Source of the DNA: Mesodorylaimus sp. YZB2_4
Taxonomy: Eukaryota > Nematoda > Enoplea > Dorylaimida > Dorylaimidae
DNA length: 64,000 nt
Assembly: GCA_030248295.1 (NCBI GenBank)
Contig: JASANH010000265.1
Location: forward strand, 62,001 to 126,000
Direction: 5' to 3'
The stretch's first letter is position 1; each line of letters opens with the position of its first letter. Positions 1-11,161 of the stretch are shown here, piece after piece. The position numbers and the translations under genes were made by a program. The notes below the pieces were generated by a model, which had not been told where the DNA came from, did not search any database, and saw nothing but the letters and a program-made list of their open reading frames with translations.

Positions 1-1054
1 TTTCGCACGATTCGGGTTGTACACTGCACCCATTTTTGGTGACTCGGCGTATGAGATGAAAAAACGGTGATCCGCTGAATTCAGACTCGACTAGATGAAG
101 CGATGAGGCAACTTTTTCAGGCTCTAATGACTGCGCTTTCCTCTTTCTTGACCTTTTCCTGTGGCAAACTGCTCCAACATCTTCCTGAATAGCATGAGGC
201 TGTTGCGGCTGTAACGCATGGGTTTGCGTAGTTTCAGAGTATGTACTCGCGAACATTTGCGGACTTGCGGCAAGCCTCAACGTCCACGCCAGAGTAGGCT
301 TCCGAAATTCGCATTTTGTCGTCTAATTGCAGACCTTGTGCCTCAGGACGTGGCACTTGAATGCTGCAGCGGTTTTGAGAGAATTTGTTGGAATCCTCGT
401 GTTGAATTCAGCTGGAACAAAAACTCTGCCACGGGGCTAAACAGTCAGCATAGCGGGGGGATCTCAATTGACTGACCACTGCGTGGCTTGGCACATGGCG
501 AAAATTCTTCGTTTGTCGATTTTTTGCTGTTCATAGAATCTGAACTGACTGCATCGAAATGAATGGAGATGACCACAAAAACCATAACAACACAATGGCT
601 TATCGCTTGTCGTACAGCATGATCTTCTGAAAATGAAAAACGTGCCTATTAACGCAATGCAGAATATATAGCACATATTACATGAACTGACGAGATACTT
701 CAGGACTGTTCAATAGGCACCTGTAGGTAGATGTGCCACCTGCCGCGCCCCCAAAGGGAGGGAGGAAACGGGCCGAACAAAGGGCCCCCCCCGGCTCCCC
801 CCCACCCACACACCCCCAACTTTTTTTTCCCCTTTTTAACGGCGAAAAAAAATTTTCTCTCCTTTAAAGCCGACCCCCCCCCAAATTTTTTATAAGCCCG
901 ACAAGCAAGAGATAAAAACTTTCCCTCTCCCCCACCCCCCCCCCCTCCCGGCTTTTTTTTTCTTCAACAAATTTTTTCACCCCTTTCCCTTAAGATTTTT
1001 CCTCCATATACCTTTTTTTAAACTACCCCCCCCAAAATAGCAATTGGACCATTC
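1..1054. other. No gene recognised
   Basis: Short open frames occur on both strands, but none has a recognisable domain, splice structure or codon pattern. The second half (about 720-1050) is an odd homopolymer-rich stretch listed separately. Confidence 0.6.
720..1050. repeat. Homopolymer-rich low-complexity stretch
   Basis: Runs of C, T and A, many 7-10 long, follow each other almost without other sequence. This texture is unlike the flanks and resembles a poorly supported consensus as much as biology. A smaller patch of the same kind lies at about 41410-41490. Both patches lie next to LINE-like relics. Confidence 0.7.
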
Positions 1055-1377
1055 AATACGATGCGGGGTTGAGTGCTCTGAATCTTTTATCGCTTAAGAA
1101 AAGGCGAGACTACCTGAAGCTCATGCAATTTTATAAATTTTGTCACGGCTGGGCATTCTTTAGAAATCGAACATTTATTCACCTTGATGACTGTGGCCGG
1201 CGTTTTAGCAGCCGTTTCATTCAGCCTCATCAACTAGTCACGCCGGCTCCTCGAACTGAATCATTCAAACAGAGCTTTCTATACTCGACTATTACCGCCT
1301 GGAACGAAGTGGCTGGTGACAAAGCAATGGACTCATTGGATAATTTTAAAAAGCACGTCTGGGTTTTATGTAAATGA
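1055..1377 (+). pseudogene. LINE reverse-transcriptase protein, C-terminal end
   Basis: The frame reads like the last ~100 residues of a non-LTR retrotransposon pol. It has a leucine-rich LSLKKRRDYLKLMQFYK block, a basic Ser/Pro stretch, an aromatic SFLYSTITAWNEV block and a short lysine-rich end before TAA. Similar blocks (RRKRLKSYQFYKYY and SSLYSVLNLWNSLP) close the better preserved LINE at 52.4-53.7 kb on the minus strand. The copy is 5'-truncated at the homopolymer-rich stretch. An (ACAG)n tail follows about 100 bases later, as expected for a LINE 3' end. Confidence 0.7.
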
Positions 1378-1474
1378 TAAATTTAGTTTTCCTATAATTG
1401 TGTTCTTTCTTGCCTATAATCCTAAATGTGCGGTGCCGTTTTAGTGCGCTTTTAAGTGCTTGGCTACCGAGTAA

Positions 1475-1494
1475 ACAGACAGACAGACAGACAG
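1475..1494 (+). repeat. (ACAG)n microsatellite, probable LINE tail
   Basis: Five ACAG units follow the 3' untranslated part of the LINE fragment. Many CR1/RTE-like LINEs end in a short microsatellite instead of poly(A), and the position fits this. Confidence 0.7.
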
Positions 1495-1529
1495 CATAGC
1501 AAACACTGAAACCCAAAAAGTGTACCATC

Positions 1530-3090
1530 TTGATGCACAGTGCAAACGCAACCCAGCGAAGTCAGACAAAGCAAGGATGGGAGAGCGGCGCGCGGTTGTG
1601 TCGCCGACTCTCTAATGTGCGTTGCGGCTTATATGCGTATTGGTACCCTTGTTTTCGCAGCAAACTGTGCACTACAGGTAGTTTGCATCGAACCTGCGCT
1701 GGGTCGTAGAGTATGTAGCTGCCATTTTGTAGCCCTACCCCAGCTTTGTCACGTTTAACGAAAATCTTGGCAGGATCGATTCTGGCATTTTTGATCTCGA
1801 TCCTACGATATATAAACCTTTTGATACTTCTATGAAAGATGTTGCGACCGCTGCCGTGCAAGGTAAGCAGGAGGACACATCGTTTTTTTAAGATGGCTAT
1901 TTGAGTGCGTCTGTCGCGGACGACGCAGATCCATGTTTTGGGTATCCGCACTGGCGTTAGGTCAGGTCAAGTACCGTAACCTGCCTTCCTCATATCGTCT
2001 CTACTTCTTCATATATATACAAGTCGTACTAATAGCGCGCATCTACCACAGCCAATGTTATTTCCATATCCCACAAGCTGTACTTCTCTTGAACGATCTC
2101 ATTTATATCTCGGAAAACAACGTCCTCGCGGGTGGCGCTAACCTTGGGACCACCGCAGCGCCAGTCATGCGTTGCCCACAGATAGCGCATAGCTTTTTAA
2201 TGATTTTATGTTGGTTCGATTATTACCCACGCCGTCATTACGATTCAACATCATTATTTCGCGACGCGATTGGACCTGATTTGTTTCGATACCGTGCTGT
2301 ATGCACTGCACGTCATCGACAGCTTGCTACTTGTCTGTGTCTGTCATGGAGTAGGGATGTGAAGTACTGTACTGCATACTAGGAATGTTTGACTGAATTA
2401 AGTCTGCAAGAGCTTGATTCAGGACATCACTTACCCTGAATTGACGCCGACACATGGGTACCATCACAATACAGCATGTCGTCTGACACACTATATTGTC
2501 TTCCAGACAGACGGCGCATGGGTCGATGTTGCAAGTGCGACAAGCGACGAGGCTCGAAATGGTGAGAACTTGACAAAGAGAAACGGCTCATCAGATATAT
2601 GCAAGTCTTCGGCTTGAATGAAACCCAAGCGAATTCCGTCACTTTTCCACGAACGGAATCGAACTCGTCAAAGAGGTGTTGACAGCGCATTTATACTCTT
2701 ACTAGTTAAACATTGAGCTGCTGAGTCAGGCTGTAGCTATTTTATCTGCTTCTGTCTGACGGTTTGTTTGCGATTCTCCGCAAGATGCCTTCTGAACTCT
2801 CAAAAAGTCAGAAAGGAAATGATAAGCTTTATCGTGGTCACCAATTCAGAAAGAACGTCTCGCACGCCCCAGTGAGAAGAGGCCAACTTATGTCGAGCAA
2901 ATGCGATGATAAAACGAACGAGGATACCCTCCAGTGTTAAAGTAGCGCGAAATGAATCATTATTATAGTTTTGAATGAACTCCAGGGGAGGCGTCTGCGT
3001 TTGCAAAGACATCCTAATCCGCCACCATTAACCCAATTACACGCAAGTTCCCTCCTGTCAAAAATAATGCCATTAATCGCTTGCTCATAT
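1530..3090. other. No gene recognised
   Basis: Overlapping frames of up to 149 codons occur here (for example 1933-2382 +). They lack domains and start contexts, and overlapping frames occur on both strands, so I treat them as chance. Confidence 0.5.
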
Positions 3091-3094
3091 CTGT

Positions 3095-3298
3095 TGTACG
3101 ACCACAGCCACTTAAATGCTTCATGACATGCCACGGCATCCTTTGTCCATAGCCAAGCACTGAGCAACGCAATCGAGTGCTGAGGAAAACATGTTTGACA
3201 ATCATTTTTTACCGATAGATGGAACCCTCCCCTGTAAGTGCTCAGCCCAGCGTTACAGGCAGACACCTTTACCGCTAGGCCATGGCCAAGCCGTAGCA
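3095..3298 (-). repeat. tRNA-derived SINE, family A
   Basis: Read on the minus strand, the head has a polymerase III A box (TGGCCTAGCGGTAAAGG) and a degenerate B box (GGGTTCCATCTAT) about 40 bases on. A tRNA-unrelated body follows, with GGTAAAAAATG, TTGTCAAACATGT and GTGCTTGGCTATGGA. The same body follows a cleaner B box at 31199-31275 on the plus strand, so this is a dispersed family and not a tRNA gene. No acceptor stem can be folded. Confidence 0.7.
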
Positions 3299-3299
3299 A

Positions 3300-6200
3300 C
3301 TGCCTTATCTCATCTGCAGCAGATGGTCGTCAGACGACACTAAAATTCGGCTCAAAGATTGCAGTTGATCAACATGCAGTGATGAAGTATGGGCCCCAGC
3401 TAAAACGATTACCTACTGAAGATACATGACGATTATCACTAGGTGCTTCTGAAAGGTACACTCGCCTCCTGAAGTCCGTGCGTAAAAAGCCTTCTCCACA
3501 CAGCGAAGCATAGACATAGTGCATCTCACGGCTCTGGCAGCAAGGGTGGCCGCGCGCGCACCTTGTTTACATGTGAAGTTCGCTAGCTTTTTAAAGCAAA
3601 ACGCGGTAAATTAAAAAGCTCTGTGCGATGCTCACCAGTAAACATTTGACGTCATTTACTCGGAAGTTCTGCTGGAATATATGAGATCGTTCGCAAGATC
3701 CAAAAATGCGTGCGCTGTGCTTCTAAAAGCTTGCTTGATCTTCCCACTTGTTTTCGTGGCAGTGACGGCGATTACCAATACAATTCACTTTGCCTTCACC
3801 TTCAGAATATATTGATTAGTTTTTGCGCAACTCGAACCAAGGTGGGATGATATAGAAGGCTATTACCATTATTAGTGAATCCAACTCCTAAAAGCGGTGG
3901 TGCAATATCGTACCAAAGGTGTTGAATGTCCGCCTGGTAATATTATGCTTGATTCAGGGGATATTCGCCACAGCAGAACTTTGCACACAGCTGGGTCGTT
4001 GATGTTGATATCGCCATTGCTTACGTGGGCATAATGGCCGACGCTGTTCGCCCAAATTTGGCATAACCAAACATTTCTCTCCGTCACCAGCTTCGCCGGA
4101 TTCAGCCGCCCAGATCGCACGTATCTAAAGAAAAATGCACCAATCAAATAGAGATGCCTCTCACATTGCTTCATATGCACTTACCTCCGAGGACTGTCCT
4201 TCCTCCAACAAGCCTCTTCGCATCTCGATTTCAGTGCGCCGCTTCCGACCTTGGACGAAGAGGGAGGAACAAGTCTTCGCACGAGTTGGGCTGTCACCAG
4301 CTTTGCTGGTTCCAGCCGCCGCGACGGACTGCAAAGAAATATGTGTGTGTAGAATGGTGGTGGGGCAGGTAAGGATGGACTTGAAGCCCTGCACATACCC
4401 AGGAGGCGCGTTGAACCGGCGAGAGAAAACTCAGCTCAGAACCCCAGACTCCCACCAAAACCAGCCCCCCTGAGCTACACATGCAGGCTTGTTCCTCTCC
4501 CGAAGACCAAAAATGCTTCGGATGGTCCTTTTCCAACGTCAAACTTGATTTTTGCAATTCGGATAGGCTCAGATGAACAGGGGGATTGTATTATCACTCT
4601 AATGCTCGCTCGGTTTCTCTTTCCACTAGTCGATGCGGGGTAAGTCGCAAGCTGGACAGGTTAGTGGCGAGTATCATTGATGGCTCGATAACTGATAGCA
4701 TAGACCTCCTACAAGCTGACGAGCTGACGAGCATGGTAAAGTTTTGAACTGACTAAACTGCTCTAATCGCCCACTACAAAATCTAACACGATATATATGT
4801 CCAGTCCACTCTCATAAATCTACTTTTTAAAAAATAATGTATATGCCTACCTCCTTCAACGGTGCCAAAATGCTTTCTTCGCTCGGGTCAGCCCGTTTTT
4901 GTACTTCCACTTGTCGCCGTCTCTCGTTTTCCATGTCGATTTCATAAATTTTTTCCATCGGAAACCCAAAGGCTTTTAATGCGTCGATCTGGCTGGAAAC
5001 AATGCCTTCTCCGTAAAAGCTTATTCAAGACAGGACACGTGAACCTAGAAGTCCACTAGGGGCTACATTTTAGGGGCATCGCACGAGTACGCCTAGTCGT
5101 GTCAAGATGAGGAGGGTCACCATCGACTGATCCGACTACTGGATCGACAGGACTGGCAACTGAAATTTTTTGCGCTCTCTCTGCTTGAAAATGACAAGGT
5201 GTGGCATACTGTTATGAGAAAATCATTTTTCTCTCTGGGCGCTGGTCAGCTCACCTACGTCCTTTGGAGTGGGCTGACCGAGCGTGACAGTGAGGAAACA
5301 GAGAAGGTAGGTGAGGGCGCAGTCCCAAATAAGTCATCCCCACTAATAATCTTTGATTTTTCGAAGCCGATCAATTCGAGATCAGGATCCAGGCCGAGGG
5401 CCAGACCAGTCGATGCTGGAAGAAGGGGCACCCTTCGACTTACTTTGTCACTGCCGTATTCGTACGACTCCAAATCGGGTTTGCGAACTGGAATGTAAGC
5501 TATCGATTTCACAGTTGACGAGCTCCAAAAAGAGGACCAACGAATACCCTTCTTTCCAAATGCAGACCCGATAATCGCACTCTCTTTCTGATTCCAGCTA
5601 TTTCCTCAGCCATATTCGGGCGGACCAAAGGCTGAGTGCGACACCACGACAGTTCACGACTTACTGCTTATATTTTTGTTCAAGAGACTATCAGTCGAAT
5701 CAGTTTTATTCATGAAATAAGATCGTCAAATACGAATTCACAGATCTCTTAGAAGAAACCAACCTGCACGGCACACAGACTCAGAAATGACTGCCCAGCG
5801 ATGTGGCAAGCCGCACTGTTCCCGCCGTCTGGTACCCGTGACAACGTTTTGCTTCGACAAAGGGGACAACGAGGGCACGTTAACAACCCGCTTCTTCCTA
5901 GCAAAAACAAGCTCGGCCATCTTTGCTGGATGAAGTGAGAATACAGCCGAATCGGAAAGATCAGCAGAATGGATGGGTTTGAATGAAAGGTTGCCCATCA
6001 TACTGAACCCCTGAAGGTGCACAACATTCAGGTCAGCGAAATCCGCGAGAAAACAATCTGTTGCGCACTTGCTAGGCTAAATGAACCCCAAGAAGAGCTA
6101 AGTGGTCACATAATCTCAAATTGGGTAGCCCAGGCAAAAATGTGACAGGTCAACTCACGCAACGGCATATCAGAAAAGAGAGCCCGGTGACCAACCAAGC

Positions 6201-7949
6201 ACAAAACCATTAAAAGGACATCGAGAATGACAGCTGTGCTACACTCAATTGAAGAGCCCGACGAGCGAGTGAAGTTGTCCTCGGCCTACTTGGTATACCG
6301 ATGTACTGTCAGTTTCTAATCTGCCGCTTTGACTGACTCACGAGTACCAACCCTTTACTCCAGCCGAAGTTTGTCTGCTGCCAGTTCCAAGGCTAATGGC
6401 AGCGGCAAACGTAGAGTTTTGTTGACCAGCGTCAGAAAAACTTATTTCAATGTCCCAAACTAGTGAGGGGAGGTGGTACCGTACAGTAGCTAAAAACCAC
6501 CCGCTCTTGTAGAAATCTTTAGTTTATTTTCATTTTTGGGCACACACAATTTTATTTTCATGCAATATTGCTTATCTCCTATCGCAGTACACAGATATTG
6601 TCAAAATTTTGCGAGAAATCGTTCCCAAATCACGAAATTCATCGAATTCGCTTGGAAAATCGTGCAAATCGCAGATGTCGGCTTTTAAAAAGGCTCCGCG
6701 CGCCGCGCCAAAGTCAGCGGATCTGGGTGACCAACCCACGCCACCGATCACCGAATCTGTTTCAGCACCACGCTGCCGATCCGCGGACAAGCTAGAAACG
6801 ACGATTTTCTCGATTTGTAACCCGAAATTGTCGATAGATATTGCCACGTTGTGCACCCCATTTGTCCTAGCCGTACAAGGGTCAACTCCCTATACCTCAG
6901 CCTATCTCAGCAAATATTTATTCAGCTGTGTCAAAAACCACCAAAACGTGACGGCATGCACACGGTTTTACGTGGAGACGATCATTACTCGTGGATTCTG
7001 AGCTATACACAGCACATCAACCCAGCAGGCCATACGTACCAGTGAACGCACACCCGTGGGCATGACGTCAGGTGACGCGACCGAGAGCGAAACTTACTTA
7101 TATGGTGAGCAAAATATAGAAACCTCAAGCGTGCGGGCTTTAGCTTGTGCTTATCGATTGGCAAAGGAGATAGCAGTGACATCTGGCAGACTAAAGCAGC
7201 CAGACCGTGATGGAAAGTCTCAGTTCAAAAAAGAATGACAATGAGTTATCTTCCTGCCCTGTCACGAGAAGGACATCGACTTTACCTTCAGCAACATCCA
7301 CAAGGTCTCTGAATATGCAAACTACTTCACCAACTGCTGAAAACTAAAGTTCTACACTTGTCAATTTTCACTTAAAAAAACACTCGGAAAACGAAATCAC
7401 TAAACACGTTCCGTCGCCTCTATTTTTCTTACATTTTGACATGATAATGATCATAATATTGACATGACATTGACATGATTGACATTTACGAAGTATGCTC
7501 CTCGCCCGAGGTCGCCGTCGACGAATGCAAGCCAGTTTTGAAAACAGAATGAAATCATCTGATCTTCTTTGTGCTCAGATCGAGTCGGAATCTCAGCAAC
7601 TATCCGCGATCCTCGTCAGTAAAACAAAACCTGAGCGGATAAAAAAATAACCCGCCTAATTGCTTACTCTTGGGCCCAGAATTCTTATGCAATTAACCAA
7701 TTTATGCGATCATCAAAAACTTCTGATAATTGCACAAATGGGAAGTGCTTTAAAAAAAATTCGATTAAACGATTACGAAGACAAAAGTCATCGGGAAATG
7801 GAGTATGTTTGACTGATACAACATTAATGTTTTCTTTCCGCCATCGCAATCAGCAAAATCTAAATGCAGTGCACGAAAAACTAGATGACAGTAACTACCG
7901 TACCACTTACAAGGGAACATCGCCAACCGTTAAGTCGAACTTCGAGAAA
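3300..7949. other. Gene-free interval
   Basis: I find no exon with domain similarity. A short motif (GTCACCAGCTT, then a G/T-rich step, then CAGCCGCC) occurs near 4086 and again near 4295, suggesting an old local duplication. TGACAT-rich simple sequence lies at about 7435-7490. Frames at 5199-5574 and 6568-7001 overlap on both strands and look like chance. Confidence 0.5.
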
Positions 7950-8051
7950 CCAAAAATTGTAGTATGTTCCTAGGTGCAAAAGAAAGCTATGTGCAAAATA
8001 TTAGAGGCGTCTGGCCAACTGGTCAGCAGTGGTCAGCGTCTAAAGCCAGGT

Positions 8052-8130
8052 CCGACATCGGGTACCCGACCCTTACCCGAACCCGAAAACCCGACCCGAA
8101 AAGTCGGGTTCGGGTCGGGTCGGGTTTTGA
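8052..8130. repeat. Left subterminal TCGGG/CCCGA array
   Basis: CCCGA-rich units turn into TCGGG units within the same stretch, so it can fold back on itself and on the partner array at about 8600-8745. Many hAT elements carry short GC-rich subterminal repeats that transposase binds; that role here is inference. Confidence 0.75.
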
Positions 8131-8236
8131 TTATGAGGCCCAAAAAACCCGACTTTTATGACACACAAAAATTCAAATTTCAAATTACCGCAAATCAAAT
8201 TCAGACAGCTTATTAAATCAGTTTTGCCCATCTCCA

Positions 8237-8623
8237 ATGGAAATTGGGAATAAGGATGAATTGCAGTCATATTTGGGCGATCAAGCTATTCCAGTCTCAT
8301 GTACTGAAGTACTGAATTGGTGGAGGCTCAATTTTGACAGATATCCGAAATTAGCTGTGCTCGCTAGAAAGTTTTTGTCGGTGCCAGCAACAAGCGCTGC
8401 CTCTGAGTCAGTTTTTAGATATGGTGGTTTGACAGTGACTGATTTGCGAAATCGATTGGCCCCTGAAACCGTTTGCAATTTTTTTTTGTGCGCCATTTTG
8501 ATGAGAAGCCTCTATTTTCGTGAAAGAACATATTTCTTCAGCGTCAGAAATAAATACTGCGAAAAACTTTTTGTCAAAAAAACTTTTTTAGAAAAAAATC
8601 AGGTCGGGTCGGGTCGGCTTTAG
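8237..8623 (+). pseudogene. hAT transposase, C-terminal dimerisation domain only
   Basis: The frame shows the family's dimerisation region: VLNWWRLNFDRYPKLAVLAR, then FLSVPATSAASESVF, then LRNRLAPETV. The 'P.LA..A..LSVPATSA.SERVFS' pattern is diagnostic of hAT transposases. In the family this region sits at the end of a 600-700 residue protein. Here there is no zinc-finger BED domain and no catalytic domain upstream, and the readable part starts only about 25 codons before the domain. The frame then runs out into (TCGGG)n. It cannot act as a transposase. Confidence 0.85.
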
Positions 8624-8745
8624 AAGGGATTTCGCGGGTCGGGTCGGGTTTGGGTAAAGTAGCCCTCGGGTCGGGTCGGGTTCGGGCTTTAAATTTCAGA
8701 CCTCGGGTCGGGTCGGGTACAGTTTCCTTACCCGATGTCGGACCT
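8600..8745. repeat. Right subterminal TCGGG array
   Basis: GGTCGGGTCGGG units are interrupted by short spacers and end at the inverted copy of the CCAGGTCCGACATCGGG block. They mirror the array at 8052-8130 inside the same hAT element. Confidence 0.75.
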
Positions 8746-9099
8746 GGGTCTAAAGTCCCGAATTTTTGTGTGTTAACGAAGCTGAGCGTTGAGAAAAACA
8801 CGCAAAGTTTTTTCCAAACTAGATTTTTGGGTTAGGAGTTTCGAGTTTAAGCTTCCAACACTTGGGTTTGGGGTTTTTGGCTGAAAAAACTCAAAAAATC
8901 CAGCAGAATTTGAAAATTTCATTGTATTCTTCGCGCTGACCAGAACTGACCAGTTGGCCAGACGCCTCTAATATTTTGCATAGAGCTTTCTTTTGCCCCC
9001 AGGAACATGTCACAATTTTTGGGGGCCCCTTGAAAATTCTTTCTGCACCATGCGATTATGCGGATACGCTGTTCGATTATCTGGAGTGCATTAATATGA

Positions 9100-9430
9100 T
9101 GTGATGCGGTGATGTAGTTACCGGGCTAACTGATGTCTAGGGGCGAAACTTCACTAACTCAAACTACACCACATTCAGAATAGCTTACCAAACGACCAGG
9201 CGTATGGCGTGAATCGACCAGGCGCGACACGACGTGGGAAACGAGCCATCAAGAATAAACTTTACCCGGCGACGTATGCAGCAGCAGCGTGAAGAAGAAT
9301 AATGATGGTAACCGTCAAGAAATCAAAAAACGCAGCCTTTTATACCTTCCTACAACAACACGGGGGTATAGTCCAAAAACCAGTCTAACAAGAATCAAAA
9401 TAATAAGACCAGGTCATGTCAAGAAAACCA
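9100..9430 (-). repeat. LTR-like fragment, related to the 62-63 kb LTR
   Basis: Read on the minus strand, a TATA-like GGTATAAAAGG near 9340 is followed by a leader ending close to TGTGGTGTAGTT. The same order and scattered blocks (GATGGC, CGATT, GTAAGC, TGTGGTGTAGTT) are found in the well-bounded gypsy LTR at 62075-63056. I found no matching 5' terminus, so this is a fragment or a diverged relative. Confidence 0.35.
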
Positions 9431-11161
9431 GATAGATGTCAACATACGTATCCTTTTCCTCCTGGCTCAGACCTAGATTGATCCAAAGTAAATACTACGG
9501 CTCCCTGAAAACAAAAAAAGTAGTAGTCATGCTGGTGGCCTGCTCGCCTCTTTTTCCAAGAATTAAAGGTCGTCATAAACGCTACTTGATCCTTCTCTGT
9601 TGGCGCCAATTTGAAATTCAGACGGCATTATCCTTCATCGCAATTCAATGGTGCTTGAGGTGCAATAATATGCAATAATCCCATGTATGCGAGTATCCGA
9701 TTTACAGTTATATCCGATGATTCGTGACGGATGCAGCATAGGAAATAAATCGGGATTCGGCAAGTTAATGCAATTAACTGATTTATGCGATTAAGCGGTA
9801 TGCAATCAGGTGGAGTCGACTAGATATGCATTTAGGGGCAGTGAGGATACATGGTGATTCTAATCACTGTGCATTCTGTGAAGAACGTGATGCTAGTTTG
9901 ATAAAAATTTGGGAGCGGTGGTCTCAATACTCACACGGCCAGGAGAATCGAGTTGAGCGCAGTCCAGGACATTGGAGGTTTCAACGTTATCTCTGCAGGC
10001 TGGAACAAACTCCTCGGCAGTAAAATAAAATTTTTTATATTTATGGCATGGTCATTTTGCACATGCATAACTGAGCCACAATTCCTCAAAATCACTTTGA
10101 ACTGTCACGTGTCAGAGAGGTTGGTACTGAAAGAATTGATACAGTCGACTAAACCTGCGTGGGAATCTTTTTAATTTCCTAATTATATTCCCTTTTGATT
10201 CATGTGCTGGACTTGGAAACGAGAGTCGCTTGCAACATAAACTTGGATCTTACGACATATCGTTAGACTGACAGTATTCCTCAATTTTTTGTCATTAGTA
10301 CATGAACTTATTGTTGGACATAGATGACTGCTCCAAATCTTATTTTATGCATCCAACCGTGATTAAGTGTTTGCACTGTTTTTCTATCACTCAGATGCAG
10401 TTTAAGAGAAATAGGACATAAGAGAGATATTTTGGCGTTCTCTTTAAGATGAGTCAACTGTATTTATATGTACAGTATGTTACCCCTGACGCAGAAGACT
10501 TTCCTGCTGCTGTACGTCTCCTCAACATACTTGCAAAAAAATGCACTTTTATAATCAGATATCTTCTTGGTCATCAAACTTGGCACGAACCTCAGCCACG
10601 TCCCGCCCACTGCCGCGCTGACACATGGAAGGGTTGGGTCAAATAAACAAGCGCAAGTCTTATCGGTTTGCCTGAAATTCCATGGCTGTAAACCCATAGC
10701 TTACTGAACACTAAAAAGAGCAATATCCTAGACGGTCCTCACGTATTAAGCATGCCTTTTTTAGTTTTCATAGTTTGGCCCTGGTTTAGCTTATGTTGAA
10801 TACAGCAGGCATAAACAGCCTTCGCCATTTCGCTTATCACACGGTGAATGAACGCACGCGCGAGACTCAGCCTTATCTTCACCTGATGCTGAGCAGCTGC
10901 CTGAGACGACGCAATTAAGTCGACTTGAATTTTGGTACTCTATAAAACGCAGCCTTAAGACATAGTGATATGTTATCAGTGACGAACGGCATAATTCAGA
11001 ATATATTCAGTCCGCGCGACTTGACCAACTTCCCGAATGTACAGGCTTGAAAAACTATAAAAAAACGGTCTCGGCAGTTTTGATAAAATTTTGATGTTAG
11101 CTGGTTCAGAAAAACCTGTTACAACAAAGGTTTATTTCTTCGCATTATTCAACCATATTAA
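9430..11161. other. Gene-free interval upstream of the receptor gene
   Basis: No exon was recognised. The last 250 bases are probably promoter and 5' untranslated region of the class C receptor. Confidence 0.45.
10941..10946 (+). promoter_or_regulatory. Candidate TATA box of the receptor gene
   Basis: TATAAA in the context CTCTATAAAACGC lies about 220 bases upstream of the receptor start codon. Strand and spacing fit a core promoter with a short 5' untranslated region. A similar string occurs in the LTR-like fragment at 9.3 kb, so chance or LTR origin is possible. Confidence 0.3.

Larger units (their letters stand above)
7950..9022 (+). mobile_element. hAT-family DNA transposon, internally deleted
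   Basis: The ends are inverted repeats of about 80 bases. The left end begins near CCAAAAATTGT and runs through TGCAAAAGAAAGC and GGCGTCTGGCCAACTGGTCAG. The right end is the same in reverse complement up to about 9022. Inside each end lie subterminal (TCGGG)n arrays and a shared CCAGGTCCGACATCGGGTA block, also inverted. The only coding remnant is the hAT C-terminal domain, so most of the transposase is gone. I could not settle the 8-bp target duplication. Related copies lie at 24.6-24.95, 39.98-40.25 and 45.07-45.42 kb. Confidence 0.8.

Noticed and set aside
1933..2382. 149-codon plus-strand frame
   Set aside because: Composition is not protein-like, there is no domain, and its start overlaps a frame on the opposite strand.
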